This document shows positions 33,443 through 42,149 of a stretch of 64,000 bases of DNA, piece by piece. Both the position numbers and the translations under genes were made by a program. Source of the DNA: Clostridium manihotivorum (lineage in GTDB: Bacteria > Bacillota > Clostridia > Clostridiales > Clostridiaceae); assembly GCF_004015185.1 (NCBI RefSeq), contig NZ_CP025746.1:5349776-5413775 (forward strand). The letters are read 5' to 3'. Below the pieces are notes generated by a model, which searched no databases, had not been told where the DNA came from, and saw only the letters and a list, made by a program, of their open reading frames with translations. Every line of letters begins with the position of its first letter. Positions within the stretch are counted from its first letter, which is position 1.

Positions 33443-35596
33443 TTAGTTACCTATCTTCTTAAATTCATCTTTCAAGATGTAGTATGAAGGCTTAAGCCTT
33501 TCATGGTATGTAGGAATATCCCATTGTTTCCAGCTGTAAAGCTTCATATCGCTGTTAACAAGCACACTGTTTCCTCTTATTACTATGCCTCCTGCATATA
33601 ACCCGCTTATCTTTAGAGGACTTACACCACTTTTTTCATAAAAATCATCCATTATAAGCTTTGAAGAAGGATCCATAACATTTAACAACTGCCAAGGTAT
33701 CCTAATTTCTATATTTTCTTTGTTAATATAAAAATCAGTTAAAGAATTAAAGTTTTTACTATCTGGATTACCATTTCCCTCTACTAACTTTCCTGTCTCA
33801 TAGCTCTCTAAAGGAAGCTCCTTTTTATCTTGTGGTAAAAATAATTCTCTATTTAAACATAAGTACATTGCATTAAATATGCTGCTATTCTTATTTTCAT
33901 AACTAGAATTTCTAGAAAGCATCGGCTCACCATTTGATTTTGTAGCCTTATGTGAATACATATAATAAAAGGAATCATAATATGAATCCACAGTTATTCT
34001 TGAACCTTTTTCTTTATCAAGCTGTATTACCATGTCCGTTGGCCTTTTAAACTCCACATTGTAATTTAAATCTTTTAGATTGCCAGACTTAGGAGTTATA
34101 TCTATAGGTATAAGAAGCTTGTCTTTATTAAAATCAAAGTCCTTAACTTGTGCCATTAAATATAGATATTTTTCATCACTTTTAGCATATAATTTTAGAT
34201 TGTTATCATTAACTAAGGGCTTATCCTTTTTCCATTCTGATATATCACCATCTACATAACAAACACTGTTCTTTTCTCCAGGATCAAAAGCCATCAATCC
34301 AAACTCTTGCTCATTAGTTTGTGTGTTAGACCAATAGGCTCTTTTATCTGCTACATCTAAATCCATAGTGTTCCAAGTTCTCTTAAACCACTCATCTTGC
34401 CAAGTAAATACCAGCCCCCCTGCATAGCCTGTATCATATATATCCTTAAGCATAGAGACATCCATGTAGCCTTGACTTTTTTCATCTACATTTCCTTGGT
34501 TATACCCCATATATATACTTCTATGTGCCATCCCTCTAGAAGCTGGTATACCAAATTCAGCAACTAAAACTGGTACAGTATGCTCTTTAATAAGGTCCTT
34601 TAAGTAAGCCTTATATGTATTTACCTTACCATCTGAGTCCTTATAAGCTGCATATTCATGCTGATAATTCATGGAATCAGGATAGTATGGATAAATATGA
34701 TATGAAGCAAAAAGCCCTGGCTTAAAAGTATCTAATTTCTTTATATGCTCAGTGTTAACCTCCGCCATATCTTCCTTGTCCAAAGGTTCATTTGGATGCC
34801 TTAAGGTATCTGTAGTTACCCAGTTGGTAAAGCTAACAGGTCTTTGCATCTTATATTTTTCCATTTCATACTGTATGGTATAATCACCTGTTTCACCTAG
34901 AAACACCTCAAAGGGAGATGCGTTTTCTGTATATAGATATTTCCCTTTATAACTGGTTAAGTTTTTATTAACCTTATTTGTGTTCTCTACTAAATTAGGG
35001 TCCCATTCAATTCCCAATATCCACCCTACAACATAGGGAGATACGTCCTTTGTATAGGTACCACTAGCATGTCCTTTCTTATCTGGCAGCTTTGCATTTC
35101 CATGAATTATATCTATAAGAGATTTTATATCTTCCTCAAATCCATTTTTGATAGCAGGGTTATGTGCATCATTAAACTTTGCGATATCCTCTTCGTTTAC
35201 CCAAACCCCTTGAAATATGTATAATGGCTTAACAGCAGTTCTATTATATTCATATAAAGCATCATAAAACTCTGGTTTAAGAATGGTATAAACTCTTATA
35301 GAATCAGCATTCATAGCAGCTATTTCCTTAAACCACCTTAAATACTCTTCTTTTGTTATAGCCAATTCCCCTGGAAATGATCCTGGCTTTGCAGCACCGA
35401 TATTTACCCCTTTAATGAAAGACTTCTCCCATTTACCATACCTATAAACATAGAAGGATTTACTATCAACTTTTGATATATAAGAAATTCCATCATCTGT
35501 ATAAGTAGAAACCTTATTTCTAGCCAAAAATAAATAGTTATAACCTAGAAATACAGCTAAAACCATAACAATTGAAAACATTATAAACTTTTTCAT
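33443..35596 (-). CDS. membrane-anchored clan GH-A-type glycosidase with CBM9-like tail
   Basis: A 717-residue protein. One N-terminal helix (about residues 3-20) anchors it outside. Residues about 45-430 read as a TIM barrel: FIKGVNIGAAKPG, ADSIRVYTIL, a possible acid/base Glu in WILGIEWDPN and a possible nucleophile Glu in VLVAEFGIPAS. After about 440 comes a beta-sandwich with VDGDISEWKK and DEKYLYLMAQV, like CBM9/DOMON-type domains. The start at 35596 follows GTGGGGGA; the frame extends 8 codons further without a site. It is the first of three adjacent genes (glycosidase, HEAT, GT2) and may edit the exported polymer. Confidence 0.82.
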   Translation of the reverse strand: MKKFIMFSIVMVLAVFLGYNYLFLARNKVSTYTDDGISYISKVDSKSFYVYRYGKWEKSFIKGVNIGAAKPGSFPGELAITKEEYLRWFKEIAAMNADSIRVYTILKPEFYDALYEYNRTAVKPLYIFQGVWVNEEDIAKFNDAHNPAIKNGFEEDIKSLIDIIHGNAKLPDKKGHASGTYTKDVSPYVVGWILGIEWDPNLVENTNKVNKNLTSYKGKYLYTENASPFEVFLGETGDYTIQYEMEKYKMQRPVSFTNWVTTDTLRHPNEPLDKEDMAEVNTEHIKKLDTFKPGLFASYHIYPYYPDSMNYQHEYAAYKDSDGKVNTYKAYLKDLIKEHTVPVLVAEFGIPASRGMAHRSIYMGYNQGNVDEKSQGYMDVSMLKDIYDTGYAGGLVFTWQDEWFKRTWNTMDLDVADKRAYWSNTQTNEQEFGLMAFDPGEKNSVCYVDGDISEWKKDKPLVNDNNLKLYAKSDEKYLYLMAQVKDFDFNKDKLLIPIDITPKSGNLKDLNYNVEFKRPTDMVIQLDKEKGSRITVDSYYDSFYYMYSHKATKSNGEPMLSRNSSYENKNSSIFNAMYLCLNRELFLPQDKKELPLESYETGKLVEGNGNPDSKNFNSLTDFYINKENIEIRIPWQLLNVMDPSSKLIMDDFYEKSGVSPLKISGLYAGGIVIRGNSVLVNSDMKLYSWKQWDIPTYHERLKPSYYILKDEFKKIGN

Positions 35597-35921
35597 GTTT
35601 TTCCCCCACCTAGATGCCAAATTAAATACTTTCTAACTTTTAAAAATACAAATATTTTCCACCAATGCTATATAAATAAAACCAAAACATATAATACCAT
35701 AATTATTAAATAATAATCACTATTACTTAATATATCTATAATATCATAAGCAATTCCTATTTAGCTACATTTATTATATTTATTTGATAATCATTATTGA
35801 CATCGCTTTCATATTGTAACTTTGTTATAAAAGACTTTATTATTATTGAAATTTGGTGATTCTTTGTACCTATTTCTTTTCCAATACATACGAGGAAAAT
35901 ATGGCATACTAATAAGTTTTG
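35597..35921. other. intergenic region upstream of the polysaccharide genes
   Basis: AT-rich DNA that must carry the promoter for the glycosidase-HEAT-GT2 genes. No riboswitch motif was found. A Fur-box-like half match, TGATAATCATTATTGA, lies near 35784-35799 but has mismatches in its right half. Confidence 0.4.
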
Positions 35922-36006
35922 TTTTTACTATTTACCCTAAAAACTCTTTTAAATCCTTGATACTGTTAGGCTAGTTAATAAAAACTTTTATAATTTCCTA
36001 CTAAAA
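35922..36006 (+). repeat. R4 repeat
   Basis: TTTACTATTTACCCTAAA, then CCTTGATACTGTTAGGCT, then AATTTCCTAC matches the unit at 29319-29406 in the same orientation. Confidence 0.55.
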
Positions 36007-36065
36007 GAAAATCTCTTTCATTATACTTTTGTGAGGCCTTAAGCCTCCATATGGTATTCCTAGAC

Positions 36066-36114
36066 AGAAAAAATCATGGACATATAGGAACAAAACTCCT
36101 AATATACCATGATT
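36066..36114 (-). other. hairpin upstream of the second L,D-transpeptidase gene
   Basis: AATCATGG and CCATGATT close a long stem with inner ATATAGGA/TCCTAATAT arms. On the minus strand it is followed by six Ts, so it could stop transcription reading leftward from the aminopeptidase gene. Confidence 0.5.
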
Positions 36115-36208
36115 ACTTTTCCATAATTGAAACTTATTAAAGATATGCTCACTTAACCCCTTTAAATAAATACTATATTATATATGAATTTTATTTTAGG
36201 AGTATATT

Positions 36209-36592
36209 ATGTCTGAATACCATTTTTCTGAAGATTACTATGATTATTACAGAGCTACTTACAGAATCACCATTAATACCGATGCCCACACTCTTACCCT
36301 ATATAAGAATGATGTAGTATTTAAAACTTATACCGTTGCCGTAGGAAAAGCATCAACCCCAACACCAAAAGGTACATTCAAAATAATAAATAAAGCTGTA
36401 AATCCCGGTGGCCCCTTTGGAGCAAGATGGATGGGCCTAAATGCCCCAAATGGAGATTACGGAATCCATGGAACTAATAATCCAGGCTCCATAGGCAAAG
36501 ACATATCAAATGGTTGTATCCGTATGTACAATGCAAATGTTATTGAGGTTTTTAATTTAGTACCAATAGGCACTGTAGTAAAAATAATCTAA
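36209..36592 (+). CDS. compact L,D-transpeptidase-like YkuD protein without signal peptide
   Basis: A 127-residue protein that is almost entirely a YkuD domain. The catalytic motif is HGTNNPGSIG...SNGCIRM, with His and Cys in place, and the fold starts at RITINTDAHTLTLYKND. The N-terminus MSEYHFSEDYYDYYRA is acidic and tyrosine-rich, with no hydrophobic stretch, so export is not obvious. TAGGAG precedes the ATG. L,D-transpeptidases crosslink peptidoglycan outside the cell, so a cytoplasmic version is odd; non-classical export or a spore role is possible. Confidence 0.88.
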   Translation: MSEYHFSEDYYDYYRATYRITINTDAHTLTLYKNDVVFKTYTVAVGKASTPTPKGTFKIINKAVNPGGPFGARWMGLNAPNGDYGIHGTNNPGSIGKDISNGCIRMYNANVIEVFNLVPIGTVVKII

Positions 36593-36601
36593 TTACTAAA
36601 T

Positions 36602-36652
36602 AAAAGCCTAAACTATAATACCATAAAACTGGCTATTATATTTTAGGCTTTA
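36602..36652 (+). terminator. terminator after the YkuD gene
   Basis: AAAGCCTAAA pairs with TTTTAGGCTTT, with an inner TATAATA/TATTATA extension. It lies 10 bases after the stop codon. The A/T ends make it usable in both directions, so it may also serve the aminopeptidase gene. Confidence 0.75.
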
Positions 36653-36728
36653 AAATTTAAGCTATTTTTGAGAACTTTGTTTAAGTTAACTTATTATGCA
36701 AAAATGCTACATGATGGACTTATAATTA

Positions 36729-38507
36729 TTATATTTCTCTAGTCTGCCCTGCTAACCAACCCTTTTCTTCTTCATTTAGATATGGAGAAAGTTTATTATA
36801 CACATCCTTATGATAGCTGTTGAGCCATTGTTTTTCTTCAGCAGTCAATAGTTCTATATTTAGTCCTTCTAGATCTATTGGGCAGTAAGTTATTGGCTCA
36901 AACTTCATAAAGCTTCCAAACTCAGTTTCTTCGTCTTCCACTACCAGCATCATGTTTTCCGTTCTTATACCATGCTTTCCTTCTTTATAGATTCCAGGTT
37001 CATTGGTTAATATCATGCCCTTTTCTAGCTTTACAGCATTAGGTACTCTGCTTATACTTTGTGGTCCTTCATGAACATTTAAGAAAAATCCTACTCCATG
37101 TCCAGTACCACATTTATAGTCTAATCCATAATTCCAGATAGGCTGCCTTGCTAGTATGTCTAAGTTTGATCCTGTAGTTCCTTCTAAGAACTTAGTTGTG
37201 CTTAAGGCTATATGTCCCTTTAATACTATGGTGAAATCCAGCCTTTCTTCTTCTGTTAGTCTGCCTAGTACTATAGTTCTTGTGGTATCTGTAGTTCCAT
37301 CATAATATTGTCCGCCTGAATCAACTAAGAAGAAGCCTTCATTTTTCAAAGTGTATTGAGATTCTTCTGTGGCTTTGTAGTGCATCATAGCTGCATGATC
37401 TTTATAACCAGCTATTGTATCAAAGCTAGGTCCTACGCATAAAGCTTGTTCTCTTCTTAAGCTTTCTAGCTTTTCTGAAGCAGAAACTTCTGTGATAACT
37501 TCTTTTCCTACGGATTCTTTTAGCCATTTTATAAACTTCACCATAGCTACTCCATCTTTTGTCTCACAATGCCTTAAGTTATCCATCTCAACTTGATTTT
37601 TGATAGCTTTTAGTTTAGTTGTTATGTTATCCTCTTCTATTTTCTTAACTTCATTATCTATAGCCTTATAAAGTCTTGCATTAGTTTTTTTAGGATCAAA
37701 AATTATGGTTTCTTCTTTTTTAATCTGCTGCAAGAACTTTTCTACTTCATCATAATCTTTAACATATACTTTATCAGCTTCTAATATAGCTTTCACAGCT
37801 TCTGGAACCTTTGAAATATCAATAAATAGCTGTGCCTCTTCCATTGTTACAACCACATATGCTGTTACCACAGGGTTATTAGCTACATCATTTCCTCTAA
37901 TATTAAGAAGCCAAGCTATGTCATCTAAGGAAGTCAACAAATAGTAATCTGCAGCCTTGACTCTCATTTCTTTTCTTACTTCTTGTAGCTTTTCAATTCT
38001 AGATTTTCCTGCATACTGTACTTCATGATCAAAGATATTGTTTTTAGGTATATCAGGCCTATCTGTCCATAGAACGCCAATCAAATCTTCCTTCATATTG
38101 ATGGAAATTTCCTTTGAAGCAAATTCCTTTTCCATATCCTTAACCATATTCACAGAAAATACACTTCCATCTATTCCTACAACACTTTCTTCTTTAAGTT
38201 TATCCTTTAACCAATCTGTGTAAGAAGGAACCCCTGGATCTACCGCTCTAAACAGCTTTATACCAGTATCTTTAAGCTGCTCCTCAGCTTGTATGTAATA
38301 TCTACCATCAGTCCAAAGTCCAGCCTCTTCCTTAGTCACAACTACAGTACCAGCGGAGCCTGTAAAACCTGATACCCATTGCCTGCTCTTCCAATGCTCT
38401 GCCACATACTCACTTTGATGAGCATCAAAGCTTGGTATGATATAAGCATCAATACCTTTTTCTTTCATAAGCTCTCTTAAAGCTTCAAGTCTTTCTCTAA
38501 CCTTCAT
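36729..38507 (-). CDS. Xaa-Pro aminopeptidase (M24B, aminopeptidase P)
   Basis: A 592-residue cytoplasmic metallopeptidase that removes N-terminal residues before proline. It has the three-domain layout of the long, eukaryote-like aminopeptidase P: two creatinase-type N-terminal domains (about 5-310) and a pita-bread domain. Metal ligands are visible in LVDSGGQYYDGTTDTTRT (two Asp), GTGHGVGFFLNVHEGP (His), NEPGIY (Glu) and IRTENM (Glu). The ATG follows GGGGAA. It is probably a single gene. Confidence 0.93.
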   Translation of the reverse strand: MKVRERLEALRELMKEKGIDAYIIPSFDAHQSEYVAEHWKSRQWVSGFTGSAGTVVVTKEEAGLWTDGRYYIQAEEQLKDTGIKLFRAVDPGVPSYTDWLKDKLKEESVVGIDGSVFSVNMVKDMEKEFASKEISINMKEDLIGVLWTDRPDIPKNNIFDHEVQYAGKSRIEKLQEVRKEMRVKAADYYLLTSLDDIAWLLNIRGNDVANNPVVTAYVVVTMEEAQLFIDISKVPEAVKAILEADKVYVKDYDEVEKFLQQIKKEETIIFDPKKTNARLYKAIDNEVKKIEEDNITTKLKAIKNQVEMDNLRHCETKDGVAMVKFIKWLKESVGKEVITEVSASEKLESLRREQALCVGPSFDTIAGYKDHAAMMHYKATEESQYTLKNEGFFLVDSGGQYYDGTTDTTRTIVLGRLTEEERLDFTIVLKGHIALSTTKFLEGTTGSNLDILARQPIWNYGLDYKCGTGHGVGFFLNVHEGPQSISRVPNAVKLEKGMILTNEPGIYKEGKHGIRTENMMLVVEDEETEFGSFMKFEPITYCPIDLEGLNIELLTAEEKQWLNSYHKDVYNKLSPYLNEEEKGWLAGQTREI

Positions 38508-38875
38508 TTAGTTATTCCCCCAATCTATTTAAATATAATTTCTACCAATAATATTAATCTCATTGATTCAACTATACCAAACTTATCCACAGGATACCAC
38601 ATAAGGTAGAAGAAAAATCCACAGATTTATTATAAATTCAACCTATCTTTTGTGTTATGTACATCAATATAGCTAAAACAATAAAACTTCTTAAATTGTT
38701 ATATTTATAAATTCTTATATTTTTATAAATATAACAACTTAACAATAAAAGAAGTTAAGAATTTATTGAATTCATGGGGCTTCAAGCTACTTTTATATTT
38801 TTTCATGCTCTTTAATAAACATACTTTTAAGTGCCTATTGTTATGTATTAAATAAATGTTGTTATAGCTTTTAAG
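38508..38875. other. intergenic region with an AT-rich inverted repeat
   Basis: TTGTTATATTTATAA (38696-38710) and its exact reverse complement (38723-38737) form a 15-bp arm pair, with extra pairing of AACTTCT/AGAAGTT outside. No gene is seen. The function is unknown. Confidence 0.45.
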
Positions 38876-38926
38876 CAAAAAAGTCTAATCACTAGTGTTC
38901 AATATTGCACTCATTGTGATTAGACT
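38876..38926 (-). terminator. terminator of the MATE gene at 38935
   Basis: On the minus strand AGTCTAATCAC and its exact complement GTGATTAGACT are followed by six Ts, just after the stop codon. Confidence 0.8.
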
Positions 38927-38934
38927 TTAATTTA

Positions 38935-40257
38935 TTATTTATTCTTTTTTAAATCTCTTACAAAGAAAGGTACTTCATAAGTTAGCATAACAATCCACCC
39001 TATGAAACAGCTCACTGCTATACCTGAAACTCCAAGTCTTGGAGCAAGTATATATGAAGCAATAACTCTTCCTACAATCTGCATGAAAGTTGACATTAAA
39101 GTCATTTTTAGGTCGCCCATTCCTCTAAAATAGCCTTGCATTCCATTTGTCCAGCTAGGAAGAAGGTAAAAGAACGCCATCATTTGAAGATAACTTACTC
39201 CTAAGCCTACTACTTCACTATTTCCTTGAACAAATAGCTTCATGAGGCTTGTTGAACTAAAATAAACAACTATCAATAGTATCACCCAGTACAATGATTC
39301 CAGTTTAAGTCCTGCCCATAGTCCTGGTTTCATACGTTCTTTCTTTTCAGCTCCTCTATTCTGAGCTAAGAAGGTAGTCATAGCTTGTGCTATACTTTGT
39401 TGAGGCATAAAAGCAAAATCGTCCACACGGTTTACAGCATTGAAGGTAGCTATAGCTTGTACTCCTAAAGGGTTAACAGCTCCTTGTACTAAAACTTTTC
39501 CAACATAGAGACAGGTCTGCTGCATAGCAGTAACAGAGCTATAGTTTATTGTGGTTCTTAGAAGAGCTCTATCCAACACAATTTCTTTCCTTGAGAACCT
39601 TAGCATTGGCACTTTAAAATATACATAAGCAATACAAAAAACACTAGAGAACATTTCCGCGGTTACTGTTGCAATGGCTGCACCTTCCACACCCATCTTA
39701 AAGCCTTTTAAAAACAATATATCCATAACTACATTTAGAACTGCAGAAATCATAAGGAACTTAAGTGGTGTCTTTGAATCTCCAACAGCCCTCAAAGTTG
39801 CTGCAAATACGTTGTATAAAAAGGTAAAAATCAAACCGAAGAAAATGATTCTTAAATATTTTGTTGCATCTGGAATAAGCTCTTCAGGAGTTCTTATTAG
39901 ATGCAAAATAGGTTTAGTAAATACTACGCAAAAGCAGATTATAATTATGGTAAATATAAAACCACCTATCATAGTAGTAGAAACTTCTCTCTTAAGCTTT
40001 TTTATATTTCCGCTACCAAAATACTCACTCATTAGTACTGATGCACCCATACAGATACCAATTATAAGAAACATTACAATATTCATGATAGGGTTAGCTG
40101 TACCTACTGCCGCCAAGGCTTTAGTACCTACAAATCTCCCTACAAATATAGAATCCGCAGCATTATAAGTAAGTTGAAATAAATTGCCTAGCACCAATGG
40201 AATGGCAAAGCTAATTAAGTGTTTAGATATATTACCTTTGGTCATATCTGTAGCCAT
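38935..40257 (-). CDS. MATE-family efflux transporter
   Basis: A 440-residue, twelve-helix MatE antiporter. It starts MATDMTKGNISKHLISFAIPL with the usual NAADSIFVGRFVG in the first helix pair, and repeats the MatE domain after about residue 230. The ATG at 40257 follows GGTGA, whereas the longer frame to 40302 has no site. MATE pumps export cationic drugs or metabolites using Na+ or H+ gradients. The substrate is unknown. Confidence 0.9.
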   Translation of the reverse strand: MATDMTKGNISKHLISFAIPLVLGNLFQLTYNAADSIFVGRFVGTKALAAVGTANPIMNIVMFLIIGICMGASVLMSEYFGSGNIKKLKREVSTTMIGGFIFTIIIICFCVVFTKPILHLIRTPEELIPDATKYLRIIFFGLIFTFLYNVFAATLRAVGDSKTPLKFLMISAVLNVVMDILFLKGFKMGVEGAAIATVTAEMFSSVFCIAYVYFKVPMLRFSRKEIVLDRALLRTTINYSSVTAMQQTCLYVGKVLVQGAVNPLGVQAIATFNAVNRVDDFAFMPQQSIAQAMTTFLAQNRGAEKKERMKPGLWAGLKLESLYWVILLIVVYFSSTSLMKLFVQGNSEVVGLGVSYLQMMAFFYLLPSWTNGMQGYFRGMGDLKMTLMSTFMQIVGRVIASYILAPRLGVSGIAVSCFIGWIVMLTYEVPFFVRDLKKNK

Positions 40258-40604
40258 ATAAGTCACCGTCCGTTCTTTAGTAAGCGAAAGCTTTATAGAC
40301 ATAAATCACTTTAATACGCATCTTTCAAATAAAGCTTATGGTGAATCTATAAATCTTTATCCGTATAAAATTAATATTAATTAGTTTAATTATTATCCAC
40401 TCCCTGCTAAAGCCTAATTTGCAGATAGAGACATCCCTTTGTAAATAACACTATATCCTAAAGCTAATCAATGATTTTGATTTATAGGGGATAGGGTATT
40501 TTCTATTATTAATAGTATGGGGCACAGTAGATCTTAAAAATTAGAATATATAATTAGCTCTACATAGGGATATCTTTATCTATAAACTGGCTATAAAAAA
40601 TTCT

Positions 40605-40780
40605 CTAAAGCGATCTTCTTTAGTGAATTTTTTTGCGCATCTGCCTTTTCTAAACCTATGTGAAGAAATTCTGGCAGGCGACTTGATTTTATTTTTTATT
40701 CTTTCTCCAATATATGAATTTAGACCATATAGGCATAATTATGCACAGCCTTATCTAAAATAACTTCCTAAAGAATAAAA
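40605..40780 (+). repeat. R1 repeat, best-preserved copy
   Basis: Order: hairpin CTAAAG...CTTTAG, TTTTTTTGCGCATCTGCC, TATGTGAAGAAATTCTGGCAGG, an AT-rich spacer, then CACAGCCTTATCTAAAATA. The first two blocks look like a terminator; the CTGCC/GGCAG pair could form a second stem. Confidence 0.7.
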
Positions 40781-40782
40781 TA

Positions 40783-40832
40783 AATAATAAGTGTTATCAT
40801 TGTGCACGTGAACAATGATAACACTTATTATT
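40783..40832. repeat. perfect 21-bp inverted repeat
   Basis: Arms at 40783-40803 and 40812-40832 are exact complements (core AAGTGTTATCATTGT) around an 8-base loop that is itself nearly palindromic (GCACGTGA). There is no T-run after it. Confidence 0.75.
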
Positions 40833-40888
40833 CTATACTAATTTAGTTGTAAAAGAAAGTACTTTTTATATAAATGACCTTAGCAGTG

Positions 40889-40926
40889 AAATCAGCTAAA
40901 GAGATTTTCTTTAGCTGATTTTTTTG
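40889..40926 (+). terminator. terminator-like hairpin shared with the R1/R2 repeats
   Basis: AAATCAGCTAAAG pairs with CTTTAGCTGATTT and is followed by a T-run and TTTGCC. No plus-strand gene ends nearby, so it may be part of the repeat unit rather than a gene terminator. Confidence 0.6.
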
Positions 40927-40980
40927 CCAAGCTCATTAAAACCTGGGATCACTGACCAGTTAACTTCAACACTGTACATT
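40926..40980 (+). repeat. R2 repeat
   Basis: GCCAAGCTCATTAAAACCTG, then GGATCACTGACCAGTTAA, then TTCAACACTGTAC. It matches 61496-61550 in the same orientation and 28636-28698 reversed. Confidence 0.6.
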
Positions 40981-41100
40981 AACAAGTCAATTACTTTAAG
41001 CAAAGCTTATAATTTTAATAATTGAAATCAGAATAATACTTATACTGTTCGTTAGAAATGCATTATGTTTTCTATCAAATGTTGTAACTACATTATACAA

Positions 41101-41200
41101 GGGAACCAACTTCAACTACTAATTTATATATGCTCGATAATCCCCAGAACCAGATATTATCGAACATTTACAAATTAAGTTTTCGTAAAGGATACCTATA
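41101..41200 (+). repeat. R3 palindromic repeat after the RpiB-type gene
   Basis: GGGAACC and GGATACCTATA ends, with an ATAAT/ATTAT central stem around CCCCAGAACCAG. The left TATA end is altered. It lies just downstream of the isomerase gene. Confidence 0.8.
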
Positions 41201-41206
41201 TACTTG

Positions 41207-41845
41207 TTATCCTACTATTTCTCTAATAAAATCTCCTATTTCTTTATCCTTGCAATTCTCAAAGAAATACTCTTTAAATTTTTCTCCACTTACAGCACCT
41301 TTTAAAAGCTCTTGATCTAGTTTCTTAAGTATAGTCAAAATATCTACATAAGTTATTTTCTTAACTTCATCTAGTATTTTTTTATTTCTTTGTTCTGGCA
41401 CAACTCTATCTTTAGGATAGCCCTTACCACTTTCTCCTTCAAATAATCTTTCAAATACATATTGTAGATTTAATTCTGCTCCCCATCCAAAACCTTTCGC
41501 AAAGGGCATTGCAATAGCATTTCCATCATTTATCTGCGCAAACATATATGCATCAGAAGGATCAACTACATAACCACAGATAACTCCTGGGAAAGAATTG
41601 CAGGCAAGCATAGCACCTTCCCCTGTGCCGCAGCCTGTTATTACATAATCCGCTGCTCCTGAGTTTAGAAGTATAGCGGCTAGTATTCCATTCTGCACAT
41701 AAGTTAGTGAATTTGGATCCTCTGCTCCATACATTCCATAATTAAAGACCTCATGGCCCATTGGTTCTACTACTTTTTTCAAAGCGCTATATATTATTTC
41801 ATTTTTTGAAGATTGACTATTTTCATTTATCAATGCTATTTTCAT
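41207..41845 (-). CDS. RpiB/LacAB-family sugar isomerase, DhuI-like
   Basis: A 212-residue isomerase. MKIALINENSQSSKN opens the Rossmann-like fold. The active-site signature ITGCGTGEGAMLACNS contains the catalytic cysteine, and GVICGYVVDPSDAYM follows. The extra C-terminal segment (about 150-212) makes it longer than ordinary RpiB (about 145) and matches the size of DhuI enzymes, which isomerise 4-deoxy-hexosulose uronate from unsaturated uronic acids. The dehydrogenase gene just upstream fits the next step. The pathway assignment is inference from family and context. Confidence 0.85.
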   Translation of the reverse strand: MKIALINENSQSSKNEIIYSALKKVVEPMGHEVFNYGMYGAEDPNSLTYVQNGILAAILLNSGAADYVITGCGTGEGAMLACNSFPGVICGYVVDPSDAYMFAQINDGNAIAMPFAKGFGWGAELNLQYVFERLFEGESGKGYPKDRVVPEQRNKKILDEVKKITYVDILTILKKLDQELLKGAVSGEKFKEYFFENCKDKEIGDFIREIVG

Positions 41846-41912
41846 ATTTCACTTCTCCTATTCAACAATTTATATCTGTTCAGTCATATTGTATGTTTTC
41901 ACGTAATTCATA

Positions 41913-42016
41913 TATAGGGAACCAACTTCAACTATTAATTTATACATGCCACAAAATCGCCAGAAGCCGCGATTTTATAACAAGTATAAATTAAGTTTTC
42001 ATAAAGTTTCCCTATA
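41913..42016 (+). repeat. R3 palindromic repeat (first of a tandem pair)
   Basis: TATAGGGAACC and GGTTTCCCTATA-like ends with a central AAAATCG/CGATTTT stem around CCAGAAGCC. It lies between the SDR and isomerase genes. Confidence 0.85.
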
Positions 42017-42107
42017 GGTATCCAACTTCAACTATTAATTTATATATGCCCTATAATCCCCAGAAGCCGGTATTATCTAACATTTATAAATTAAGTTTCC
42101 GTAAGCT
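42013..42107 (+). repeat. R3 palindromic repeat (second of a tandem pair)
   Basis: It shares its TATA end with the preceding copy and runs in the same orientation. The ATAAT/ATTAT centre around CCCCAGAAGCCGG is intact. The right end is eroded. Confidence 0.8.
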
Positions 42108-42149
42108 TGAACTCAACTATTTCTGCCTTTTACTAAAAGCTAAAAGCCT

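Noticed and set aside
35784..35799. Fur-box-like sequence TGATAATCATTATTGA upstream of the polysaccharide genes
   Set aside because: The right half departs from the 7-1-7 pattern and the surrounding DNA is so AT-rich that a chance match is likely.
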